Shown: piece after piece, positions 7,695 through 13,999 of the stretch
How positions within the stretch are numbered: position 1 is the first letter of the stretch
Layout: the number at the start of each line of letters is the position of its first letter
Origin: Methanomassiliicoccaceae archaeon UBA537
GTDB taxonomy: Archaea > Thermoplasmatota > Thermoplasmata > Methanomassiliicoccales > Methanomethylophilaceae
Reading direction: 5' to 3'
NCBI GenBank assembly: GCA_002504495.1
Contig: DATC01000032.1
Span: forward strand, 10,938-25,166
Length of the DNA stretch: 14,229 bases
Notes under the pieces: generated by a model
Told to the model about the DNA's origin: nothing
What the model saw: only the letters and a program-made list of their open reading frames with translations
Databases searched by the model: none
Made by a program: the position numbers and the translations under genes

Positions 7695-8374
7695 TCGTGG
7701 AGTACTGGTCCGATTTCTCATGCCCGTTCTGCTACATCGCGGAGGCCAGATTGAAGAGGGTCCTGCGCGAATCGGGTGCGGACGACGTCACGAGACTGGA
7801 TTTCAGATCGTTCAGGCTGAATCCGATGGCCAGGAAGGTGCCGGAGCACAGGATACTCCTGAGCTACGAGAAGCGCATGGGCGTCGAAGGCGCGAGGATG
7901 CAGATCGACCGCATCGAGTCCATGGCGGCATCCGAAGGACTCGACTTCCATTACGGAACGGCCTGGAACTCTAACACGATGGACGCCCACAGGCTGGTGA
8001 AGGCGGCGTACGGCATCAGCAGGAGCATGGGGGACGACATGGTCGACAGGCTCTACAGGGCGTTCTTCTCCGACAATCTGGTTCTTGCGGATCACGGAGT
8101 CCTTCAACGCATCGCCGCGGACGCCGGGATGGATGCGGACAGGGTCGGGCAGGTCCTGAACAGCGACGAGTACGCCCAGGATGTGCTGGACGACGAGGCG
8201 AGGGCCCGCGGCTACGGAGTGCAGGCGGTGCCGTTCTTCGTGTTCAACGGAAGATACGGGATCCCGGGATGCGTCGATGCATCCGATTTCGAGAGGGTCG
8301 TCGAAGCCGCGCTCAGGGATGAGGAGGCCTCCGTCTCCGAAGGCTCCGTCTGCGGTCCGGACGGGTGCCGTTGA
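7691..8374 (+). CDS. FrnE/DsbA-family thiol oxidoreductase (thioredoxin fold)
   Basis: 227 residues, the usual size of FrnE-like proteins. MIVEYWSDFSCPFCYIAEARLKRV opens with the first thioredoxin strand and the redox motif Cys11-Pro-Phe-Cys14. RSFRLNPMA, a helical insert with NTMDAHRLVKAAY and LYRAFFSDN, and the cis-Pro loop VPFFVFNGRYGIPG follow in family order. The tail CGPDGCR adds two more cysteines, like the CG-DGC endings I recall in the family. There is no signal peptide, so it should be cytoplasmic. The ATG overlaps the stop of the E1-like gene by 4 nt (ATGA), making it the last gene of the nadM operon. Its substrate is not known. The complete antisense strand from 7718 to 8374 is an open frame continuous with the DUF4143 ATPase. 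Confidence 0.9.
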   Translation: MIVEYWSDFSCPFCYIAEARLKRVLRESGADDVTRLDFRSFRLNPMARKVPEHRILLSYEKRMGVEGARMQIDRIESMAASEGLDFHYGTAWNSNTMDAHRLVKAAYGISRSMGDDMVDRLYRAFFSDNLVLADHGVLQRIAADAGMDADRVGQVLNSDEYAQDVLDDEARARGYGVQAVPFFVFNGRYGIPGCVDASDFERVVEAALRDEEASVSEGSVCGPDGCR

Positions 8375-9331
8375 TACGGTCGCGGATGCAGCGATTCCAG
8401 GCTCCCGGGGGTCCTTCATGAAGTCTATGGCGTTCATGATGATCACCCCCTTCCCGTTCACATGGACCGGGACGTCGTCGCCGACCGGGATGAGCTTCCT
8501 GAATCCGTCGTTCACCTTCAGGAACGGTCTGGCCTCCTGCTCCGCCTTGTCCGGATCGTCCATCCTGTACGCCGATTGGATGTAGATCCGCTCGCTCCCC
8601 TTGTTGGCGACGAAATCTATCTCCAGCTGCTTGTACTCCCTTCTTCCGGAGATGTACTCCCTGATGCCTATCACGCCGACATCTACCCTGTAGCCGCGGC
8701 CCCGGAGCTCGTTGTAGATCGCGTTCTCCATCAGATGGCTGTACTCGTTCTGTCTGAATCCCAGTCCTGCATTCCTCAATCCCAGATCGACGGAGTAGTA
8801 CTTCGAGGGAGTGTCGATGTATCCGTTGCCTTTGAGGTCGAACCTCTTGGATCTCTCGAAGAGGAACGAATCCTCGAGGAAGGAGATGTATTCCGAAACA
8901 GTGTTCTCATCGATCTCCGTTCCGCGACCTCTGGACTCCGTGACGATATCGGACGAGAGGAATCTGGAATTGCTTCCTGTTATGTACAGGTCCACGTTCC
9001 TTCTGCCTGCGAGTCCGTTGACGAGATCCACGAAATCCTCCGCCAATTGGATCTCGTCGATCATCACATAGTACTCCTTGGAATCGATGATGCGGGATGC
9101 GATCTCCTTGTACAGGGCTTCTGCACCGCGGAGATGTCTGTTCTCGATGGAATCCAGCGCTATGGCGATAACGTGGTCGCTCCTGATGCCGGTTTCCAGG
9201 CGATGGTCGCGGAAGATGTTGAAGAGAAGGTACGATTTGCCTCCGCGTCTGACCCCGGTGATGATCTTCACACCGCCTTTGAAGCGCAGCCTTTCCAGGC
9301 GTTCCAGATAGACGTCCCTCCTGATCTCCAT
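7718..9331 (-). CDS. DUF4143-family AAA ATPase, internally shortened and lacking its normal stop (possible pseudogene)
   Basis: The start is ATG at 9331 (MEIRRDVYLERLERL). Seen: Walker A GVRRGGKS (26-33), Walker B YYVMIDEIQL (87-96), sensor-like ITGSNSRFLSSDIVTESRGRG (117-137), then directly ENTVSEYISFLEDSFLFERSKRFDLKG of the winged-helix part. The C-terminal nuclease-like block has KQLEIDFVANKGSERIYIQSAY. Full-length relatives I recall carry about 100-130 more residues between RGRG and the TV-x-x-Y helix, so an in-frame deletion near 8905-8915 is likely. Homology ends near residue 311 (base 8399, NAIDFMKDPREP). The frame then runs 226 more codons antisense through the FrnE gene to a TGA at 7718. 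Members are often unlinked ATPases of unclear function. It may be decaying. A palindromic TATA region lies upstream. Confidence 0.75.
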   Translation of the reverse strand: MEIRRDVYLERLERLRFKGGVKIITGVRRGGKSYLLFNIFRDHRLETGIRSDHVIAIALDSIENRHLRGAEALYKEIASRIIDSKEYYVMIDEIQLAEDFVDLVNGLAGRRNVDLYITGSNSRFLSSDIVTESRGRGTEIDENTVSEYISFLEDSFLFERSKRFDLKGNGYIDTPSKYYSVDLGLRNAGLGFRQNEYSHLMENAIYNELRGRGYRVDVGVIGIREYISGRREYKQLEIDFVANKGSERIYIQSAYRMDDPDKAEQEARPFLKVNDGFRKLIPVGDDVPVHVNGKGVIIMNAIDFMKDPREPGIAASATVSTAPVRTADGAFGDGGLLIPERGFDDPLEIGCIDASRDPVSSVEHEERHRLHSVAAGPRLVVQHILGVLVAVQDLPDPVRIHPGVRGDALKDSVIRKNQIVGEERPVEPVDHVVPHAPADAVRRLHQPVGVHRVRVPGRSVMEVESFGCRHGLDAVDLHPRAFDAHALLVAQEYPVLRHLPGHRIQPERSEIQSRDVVRTRFAQDPLQSGLRDVAERA

Positions 9332-9347
9332 TCTATCATTCCGGTTG

Positions 9348-9365
9348 TATTGGATATATCCAATA
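9348..9365. promoter_or_regulatory. 18-bp perfect palindrome in the divergent promoter region
   Basis: TATTGGATATATCCAATA equals its own reverse complement. Its centre lies about 25 nt before the DUF4143 ATPase ATG (9331, minus), the normal TATA position, and about 32 nt before the plus-strand ATG at 9389. It may act as a two-way TATA box or as a repressor operator over the TATA box. ATAAATT (9363-9369) is an extra TATA-like sequence for the plus gene. Confidence 0.55.
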
Positions 9366-9388
9366 AATTCTGAACAGCGAGGCTCTTC

Positions 9389-10636
9389 ATGCCAGCGGAC
9401 ATATACGCGCCATGCAATCACGGAGCCATGGCGGTCCGTACCTTCGAGGATGTCAGGGTGTTCAGCAGATGCCCCTATGCCTATCGCCTGGACAGGACGG
9501 AGGCGTTCCCCGACAAGATCACGCTGGCCGAATGCATCGAGATCTCCGTCAAGGAGGCCGTAGGCATGTTCACTGGAATCCGCGTGATGCATCAGAGGCT
9601 GGATGCGGACCGCATTCTGGAGAGGTTCTGGGAGAGGTGGGACGCCAACGCCTCCCGCATCTACGATCCGGCCAACGATGACACGATGCTCGGCATACGC
9701 ATGGGGGAGAAGTGCATCCGCAACTTCGTCGAGATGTCCGCCTCGTACGGCGCCGCGGATATAGTTGCATCGGGAATGACCGGGACGCAGAAGCTTCCAG
9801 GAGGAAAGGAGATAGGAGTGTGCATCGAGGAGGTCGGGAGAAGGGGCTCCACCGTGTTCCTCACCAAGTACGTGATCTCCCCGGAGGTGCTCTCCAGAGA
9901 GGAGCTCGGGAAGGATCTCGACATGCGCGTCTCGGCGCTGTGGGCGATGGACAACCTCGGCACCACCGCCATAGTCATGAGATGGGCGTTCCTGCTCCAG
10001 AGGATGGTCACCCAGCTGTCGGCGGACCGCAGCGCCTGCATGGATGCGGCCAAGGCGACGTCCGGGATGCTGGAGGAGATGGAATCCGACAAGGAGCCTC
10101 TTCCCAGGGAGTCGGACTACTGCGGATCGTGCCCGTACCAGTCCAGATGCCTCAGGTTCCTCCACGAGCTGGCCACCAGGGACGGAGCGGACGAGGGCAC
10201 CGCGCTGGCGGACGAGTACCTGGAGCTGGAGGCGAAGAAGCGCGCCCTCAGGAACAGGATCGAGCTCTTGGATGCGAAGCAGGATGCTCTGAAGGCCAGG
10301 ATAGTCGCGTTCTCGGATGCCAACGGATACATGGCGCTGAAGGGGACCGAGGGGAAGCTGCTCGTGAGGCACGAGAGGAAGGCGGAGCTGCCCTCTGACA
10401 AGACGGCTCTGATAGCCCGTCTCAGGGAGACGGGGCAGTACGATTCCCTTTCCATTCCCAACTACTCCCGCATCCGCTCCGACATCGTCAAGGGAACGGC
10501 GGATCCGGAGATCATCGCCATGTCCAATGTCGAGAACATCGACAAGATATACGTGAAGAAGGACCGATCGGGAGATGCCCCGAGGTTCAACCCGATGGCT
10601 GCGGAACGTCCGTCTGAAGGTTGTTTATACTGTTAA
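9389..10636 (+). CDS. Cas4/RecB-like PD-(D/E)XK-superfamily Fe-S protein with degenerate nuclease residues
   Basis: 415 residues from ATG 9389. A second in-frame ATG at 9428 (MAVRTFEDVRVFSRCPYAYRL) is also a plausible start. Cys28 in FSRCPYAY and Cys245, Cys248, Cys254 (C-x2-C-x5-C, CGSCPYQSRC) form the four-cysteine Fe-S pattern of Cas4, AddB and Dna2-like nucleases. The nuclease core reads GVCIEEVGRRGSTVFLTKYV. Glu147 stands where Asp of the G-x-I-D motif is expected, Leu158 where the acid of (D/E)-x-K is expected, and only Lys160 is kept. A charged, probably coiled-coil stretch (about 275-310, YLELEAKKRALRNRIELLDAKQDALKARI) and a C-terminal domain of about 100 residues follow. No cas1, cas2 or CRISPR array is in the window. 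A DNA-related role is inferred; catalysis is doubtful. Confidence 0.7.
   Translation: MPADIYAPCNHGAMAVRTFEDVRVFSRCPYAYRLDRTEAFPDKITLAECIEISVKEAVGMFTGIRVMHQRLDADRILERFWERWDANASRIYDPANDDTMLGIRMGEKCIRNFVEMSASYGAADIVASGMTGTQKLPGGKEIGVCIEEVGRRGSTVFLTKYVISPEVLSREELGKDLDMRVSALWAMDNLGTTAIVMRWAFLLQRMVTQLSADRSACMDAAKATSGMLEEMESDKEPLPRESDYCGSCPYQSRCLRFLHELATRDGADEGTALADEYLELEAKKRALRNRIELLDAKQDALKARIVAFSDANGYMALKGTEGKLLVRHERKAELPSDKTALIARLRETGQYDSLSIPNYSRIRSDIVKGTADPEIIAMSNVENIDKIYVKKDRSGDAPRFNPMAAERPSEGCLYC
10624..10629 (+). promoter_or_regulatory. TATA box of purC inside the end of the Cas4-like gene
   Basis: TTTATA ends 23 nt before the purC ATG at 10652. It lies in the last codons of the preceding gene (stop at 10634-10636). 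No Shine-Dalgarno sequence follows, so purC is probably leaderless and transcribed separately. Confidence 0.55.
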
Positions 10637-10651
10637 CCAATCGCGGACCTC

Positions 10652-11554
10652 ATGCAGAAGATAATGACCGGGAAGGTCAAAGAGGTCTACGAGGTGGACG
10701 ACGACACCCTCGAGTTCGCCTACACCGACAACATCTCCGTTTTCGACAAGATCATCCCCTCGCAGGTCCCCCACAAGGGCGAGACCCTGTGCAGGACCGC
10801 GAAGTACTGGTTCGGACTCCTCAACGAGGCCGGCATAAGGAACCACTACCTGAGCGAGCCCTCCAAGGACAGGATGAGGGTCCAGAGGGTCAGGGTCATC
10901 CGCGACTACTCCAAGATCGACGGGACGACCACCAATTATCTGATTCCTCTGGAGGTCATCTGCAGGTACTATGCCGCGGGATCCCTCCTCGACAGGCTCA
11001 AGTCCGGAAAGGTCACGCCCGAGCAGCTCGGATTCCCTGCAGGGCATGTGGTCAAGAAGGGGGAGAAGCTCCCCAGGCCGTTCATCGAGTGCACCACGAA
11101 GCTCGAGGAGCACGACGAGAACCTCACCGATGAGGAGGCCAAGAAGATGGCGGGGCTCTCCGACGCCGAGTTCAAGGAGATAGAGGACACCGTCCTGAAG
11201 GTCGACGAGATCATCGCCAGGGAGGCCGGCAAGCGCGGACTCATCCATGTGGACGGGAAGAAGGAGTTCGGCTACGACAAGGAGAGGAGGCTCATGGTGG
11301 TCGACACCTTCGGAACCCTCGACGAGGACCGCTGGTGGGACGCGGAGGAGTACGCCAAGGGCAACATCGTGGAGCTCTCCAAGGAGTTCGTCAGGCAGTA
11401 CTACAGGGAGACCGGATACCACAAGGCGCTGTACGACGCCCGCGAGAAGGGTCTTCCCGAGCCGGACATACCCGCTCTTCCCCAGGAGATCATCGACAGG
11501 GTGAGCGCCCTCTACGTCGATATGTACGAGAGGATCACCGGCGAGAAGTTCTGA
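10652..11554 (+). CDS. purC: Phosphoribosylaminoimidazole-succinocarboxamide synthase (SAICAR synthetase)
   Basis: 300 residues. It makes SAICAR from CAIR, aspartate and ATP in de novo purine synthesis (cytoplasm). Seen: MTGKVKEVYEVDDDTLEFAYTDNISVFD at the N-terminus (ATP loop and DxISxxD pattern), IPLEVICRYYAAGSLLDRL (family block V-R-x-x-x-x-G-S), PRPFIECTTKLEEHDENLTDEEA, GLIHVDGKKEFGYDKERRLMVVDTFGTLDEDRWW and the C-terminal helix VSALYVDMYERITGEKF. Length and motif order are complete, so it should be functional. The start is ATG 10652, placed by the TATA box at 10624. No other pur gene is in the window. A strong 15-bp stem-loop begins 16 nt after the stop. Confidence 0.96.
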   Translation: MQKIMTGKVKEVYEVDDDTLEFAYTDNISVFDKIIPSQVPHKGETLCRTAKYWFGLLNEAGIRNHYLSEPSKDRMRVQRVRVIRDYSKIDGTTTNYLIPLEVICRYYAAGSLLDRLKSGKVTPEQLGFPAGHVVKKGEKLPRPFIECTTKLEEHDENLTDEEAKKMAGLSDAEFKEIEDTVLKVDEIIAREAGKRGLIHVDGKKEFGYDKERRLMVVDTFGTLDEDRWWDAEEYAKGNIVELSKEFVRQYYRETGYHKALYDAREKGLPEPDIPALPQEIIDRVSALYVDMYERITGEKF

Positions 11555-11569
11555 TATCGTGCAAAACAG

Positions 11570-11613
11570 CTGTTCGCACATCCGAGGGCCTTCAGTCCCG
11601 GATGTGCGAACAG
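11570..11613. repeat. 15-bp perfect inverted repeat after purC (candidate terminator or RNA structure)
   Basis: CTGTTCGCACATCCG (11570-11584) and its exact complement CGGATGTGCGAACAG (11599-11613) flank a 14-nt spacer in which GG (11586-11587) and CC (11597-11598) can extend the stem past a one-base bulge. It lies 16 nt after the purC stop. No T-tract follows (ATTCTACGG), so a simple intrinsic terminator is uncertain. Confidence 0.7.
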
Positions 11614-11694
11614 ATTCTACGGTCCGTGCTCCTGGCGGATTCGCGCCTCGGTATGGATCGGAGACAATTTGGAACCCGAAACGATTCCAGTATC

Positions 11695-12012
11695 ATGTTC
11701 GGCAATCCGTTCAGGAGGGATTACTCTGTCGAAGAGCTGTCTGTTATTGTCGGACAGGTCGCCCGCAGACATCATATCACCGCCGTGTATCTTTTCGGCT
11801 CGCGTGCCAGAGGAGACAACCGCCCGGACAGCGACTATGACATGATCGTGGAGGTCGGCCCCGGATTCAGGGCGTTCGACATATTCGACTTCGAAGACGA
11901 GCTCAAAGCCGTCTTGAAACGCGATGTCGGCGCGATGACCGCAAGCGTATTGATGAAAGACAACGACTTCACTCGGGAAGTTCTCAGAGACAGGATCCTG
12001 ATCTATGGATGA
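11695..12012 (+). CDS. MNT-type minimal nucleotidyltransferase
   Basis: 105 residues from ATG 11695; an in-frame ATG at 11653 would add 14 residues. No clear promoter or ribosome site decides between them, but the shorter form matches the usual ~100 residues. Catalytic signature: AVYLFGSRARGDNRPDSDYDMIVEV, with Gly35-Ser36, Asp47 and Asp49, and a third acid at Asp77 (KRDVGA). All metal-binding positions are present. MNT proteins are usually the antitoxin half of MNT-HEPN pairs and transfer AMP to the HEPN toxin. Here an ATG (12005) overlaps the stop in the style of such operons, but the sequence after it is not a recognisable HEPN gene. It may be an orphan. Confidence 0.85.
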   Translation: MFGNPFRRDYSVEELSVIVGQVARRHHITAVYLFGSRARGDNRPDSDYDMIVEVGPGFRAFDIFDFEDELKAVLKRDVGAMTASVLMKDNDFTREVLRDRILIYG

Positions 12013-12096
12013 GACTGTTCGTGCATTGAGGGGTATGAGGTCCATCTGCACCATTGCATTGTTCCCATATGGAACGAGGCGTTGCACATTCTCGAA

Positions 12097-13569
12097 TCAT
12101 ATGACAGCTATCATCCGGTCGAATCTCGCAATTCGAAACCCAGAAGAAGGAGTCTGTTCCGTCGCTGATGCGGCATCTTTCCGACAGCACCCTCGCTTCA
12201 ACCCCCATTTCATAATCTCCTCCGGACCCACCAGCGTCACAGCGCCATCGGATTCCAGATCATGAAGTTCCTCTTCGAATCCCGATGCGGAGAACAGGAT
12301 GTATCTGCGCGTGAGATCGGTCCCGACGAGTTCGGAATTCTCCAACAGCTCTTTGAAGACTCCTGTAGACATCCTCCTGTTCCGGAATTTGCACTCGCCC
12401 AGTATCGCCGCCTCCGTATCGCCTTCCAGTATTCTGGCGACGATGTCTATCTCCCTGACCGTCTTCATGCGGTCTGGGCCCCACCATCTTCCGATATCGA
12501 TGCAGCGCCAATTGTCGATGACGAACGACATGCAGAGGTCCTCGAACCTCGATCCTAGGAAAGAGGATAACCTATGCTCGATCCTGTCGAATCTCTCGGA
12601 AGGATCCTTCAGCAGGAACGCATCCGACTCCCTGACGACCGACTGGCAGAAGGCCACCAACGGGTCCTCGATCCTGAACACCGGACGCTCCGGAGCATCC
12701 ATCATCGATTTGACGATGCCGACGACACCGATCCTGCGGAGATCCTCCAGGCATCTGGAGCACATGGTCCTCTCCATATCGCATCTTTCCGCGATCGTTT
12801 TGATCGATGTGCTGCCGTCGCAGATGGCATTCACAACGGACAGGTATCTTCCCAATGGTGCGAGCTCCCCTCCTATGAGCTTCTCAGCCTCATCGGCCAT
12901 GTCCGCCTCGTCCGAGAGGAAGTGCGTCTCGATGTATCCTCTGTAGGTGCCGATGCTGCCGTCCAGATGGAATTCCGGTATGCCGCCTATGGTCAGATAC
13001 AGCCTCAGTCTGTCCATTTCCGGCATATCCGGATGGAATGCGGCGCATTGGACCATGGTGAGAGGCTCCACCTTCAAGGAATGGGCGAAACGTCCGTACA
13101 GAGGACGGTTGTAGTCCTTGGTCTCGCGGTTCATCATGGCGATGGACGATCCGCAGACGATGATCATGGATTCCGTGTTTTCCGATACGTCATCGATGAA
13201 ATGCTGCAGTATCGAAGCCGTCTGCTGTCCCGATTCTATGAGATAGGGGAGTTCATCGAACACCGTCACGATCTTGGACGCCCTGCATAGGATGGAGAGC
13301 TCCCGAAGAGCATCGGATAGGAATGCGGGATCGTCGCGATCGCCGCCGTCGAAGAGATTGAGCGCGGATACGATGGCGTGTATGTTGTCGGATATCGAAC
13401 CTCTGATGCATCCGATGTAGATCGACGGTCTGCTTCTGCAGAATTCCTTGATCAGGCGGGTCTTTCCGATGCGTCTGCGTCCGAAGACCTTCACCGTACG
13501 TTTGGAGGGAGCGTCCCATATATCTTCGAGACGGGACATCTCGCGCTCACGGCCTACGAATTCCGCCAT
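12097..13569 (-). CDS. Archaeal AAA ATPase with C-terminal DUF234 nuclease-like domain
   Basis: 490 residues from ATG 13569 (MAEFVGREREMSRLEDIWDA), the usual opening of the archaeal ATPase family. Walker A GRRRIGKT (30-37), Walker B VTVFDELPYL with Asp105-Glu106, sensor IIVCGSSIAMM, then GRFAHSLKVEPLT, YLTIGGIPEF and a winged-helix region (SIKTIAERCDMERTMCSRCLEDLRRIGVV). The C-terminal DUF234 part (FRIEDPLVAFCQSVV, GSRFEDLC) carries a PD-(D/E)XK-like set: Asp375 in REIDIV and Glu392-Cys-Lys394 in LGECKFRNRR. The last ~35 residues (after IMKWGL) have no family match. Such ATPases are common in archaea, often near mobile or accessory DNA; some have been linked to transposition or toxin-like roles, but this is not settled. 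Upstream lie two TGCA-nAATTTGCA elements that suggest regulation. Confidence 0.88.
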   Translation of the reverse strand: MAEFVGREREMSRLEDIWDAPSKRTVKVFGRRRIGKTRLIKEFCRSRPSIYIGCIRGSISDNIHAIVSALNLFDGGDRDDPAFLSDALRELSILCRASKIVTVFDELPYLIESGQQTASILQHFIDDVSENTESMIIVCGSSIAMMNRETKDYNRPLYGRFAHSLKVEPLTMVQCAAFHPDMPEMDRLRLYLTIGGIPEFHLDGSIGTYRGYIETHFLSDEADMADEAEKLIGGELAPLGRYLSVVNAICDGSTSIKTIAERCDMERTMCSRCLEDLRRIGVVGIVKSMMDAPERPVFRIEDPLVAFCQSVVRESDAFLLKDPSERFDRIEHRLSSFLGSRFEDLCMSFVIDNWRCIDIGRWWGPDRMKTVREIDIVARILEGDTEAAILGECKFRNRRMSTGVFKELLENSELVGTDLTRRYILFSASGFEEELHDLESDGAVTLVGPEEIMKWGLKRGCCRKDAASATEQTPSSGFRIARFDRMIAVI

Positions 13570-13589
13570 GATCGCCGATCGGAATCCGG

Positions 13590-13597
13590 ATATTTAA
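13590..13597 (-). promoter_or_regulatory. TATA-like box of the DUF234 ATPase gene
   Basis: Minus-strand TTAAATAT covers about 13597-13590, some 21-28 nt before the ATG at 13569. The spacing fits a leaderless archaeal promoter. Confidence 0.45.
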
Positions 13598-13605
13598 CTG
13601 TTGTA

Positions 13606-13628
13606 TTATATGCAAAATTTGCATATAA
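13606..13628. promoter_or_regulatory. 23-bp perfect palindrome upstream of the DUF234 ATPase (operator-like)
   Basis: The arms are TTATATGCAAA (13606-13616) and TTTGCATATAA (13618-13628) around a single A. The element lies just upstream of the TATA-like box of the ATPase gene, where an archaeal regulator would bind. A second, weaker copy of its core follows at 13639. Confidence 0.6.
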
Positions 13629-13638
13629 GAAATCAATG

Positions 13639-13651
13639 TGCACAATTTGCA
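13639..13651. repeat. Second copy of the TGCA-nAATTTGCA element
   Basis: TGCACAATTTGCA (13639-13651) matches TGCAAAATTTGCA (13611-13623) at 12 of 13 bases, with starts 28 bp apart. A shorter TTGCAATT lies just beyond, near 13659. Such spaced copies are typical of cooperative regulator binding, but the regulator is unknown. Confidence 0.5.
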
Positions 13652-13999
13652 GATTATATTGCAATTACTCGGAATACCCGATGTTTCGAAGATGATTCCC
13701 GACGACGCTCGGTATCGGAACCTGATGGGACAGGAGGCCAACGTGTCGATTTCATATCTCGGTCTCTTTTGATCCCGTGATGCTATTGTCGGAAATCAGT
13801 GTTAGTTGACACTAATTCCCGACTGCACATATGTGCGGAAGAATCGCGGGACTCGTCTGAATCATGATTCTACGGAGGTTTGCAGATCCTGTGATGTCTT
13901 TTCGATCCGAGGCTTACCCGGATCATCGATGCTATCTGGAGATCCACTGGTATGGCGCGACATGATTCCTTCGAGTTCGTCCTCTATTCTGATGGTCCT
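13652..13999. other. Non-coding stretch between the DUF234 ATPase promoter and the right-edge gene
   Basis: No gene with recognisable family motifs is seen in this AT-richer stretch. It holds one imperfect inverted repeat (13788-13823). On the minus strand an in-frame continuation beyond the amber codon of the right-edge gene stays open to a TGA at 13862-13864. A 74-codon plus-strand frame beginning with TTG at 13806 has no coding character and overlaps the inverted repeat. Confidence 0.5.
13788..13823 (-). repeat. Imperfect inverted repeat, 15-nt arms, 6-nt loop
   Basis: Left arm 13788-13802 and right arm 13809-13823 match at 13 of 15 positions around the loop TAGTTG. In minus-strand RNA both mismatches become G-U pairs, so all 15 pairs can form. 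That RNA would be the 3' trailer of the right-edge gene. No T-run follows it, so its role (terminator, RNA processing or mobile-element trace) is open. Confidence 0.55.

Noticed and set aside
9332..10372. Upstream extension of the DUF4143 ATPase frame to a start at 10372
   Set aside because: Homology begins exactly at the ATG at 9331 behind a TATA-positioned palindrome; the upstream part is antisense to the Cas4-like gene.
9389..10636. CRISPR-associated system around the Cas4-like gene
   Set aside because: No repeats, cas1, cas2 or effector genes are present, and the neighbours are an ATPase and purC.
11335..11652. Longer N-terminus for the nucleotidyltransferase
   Set aside because: It would overlap purC and the 15-bp hairpin and would add residues with no family match.
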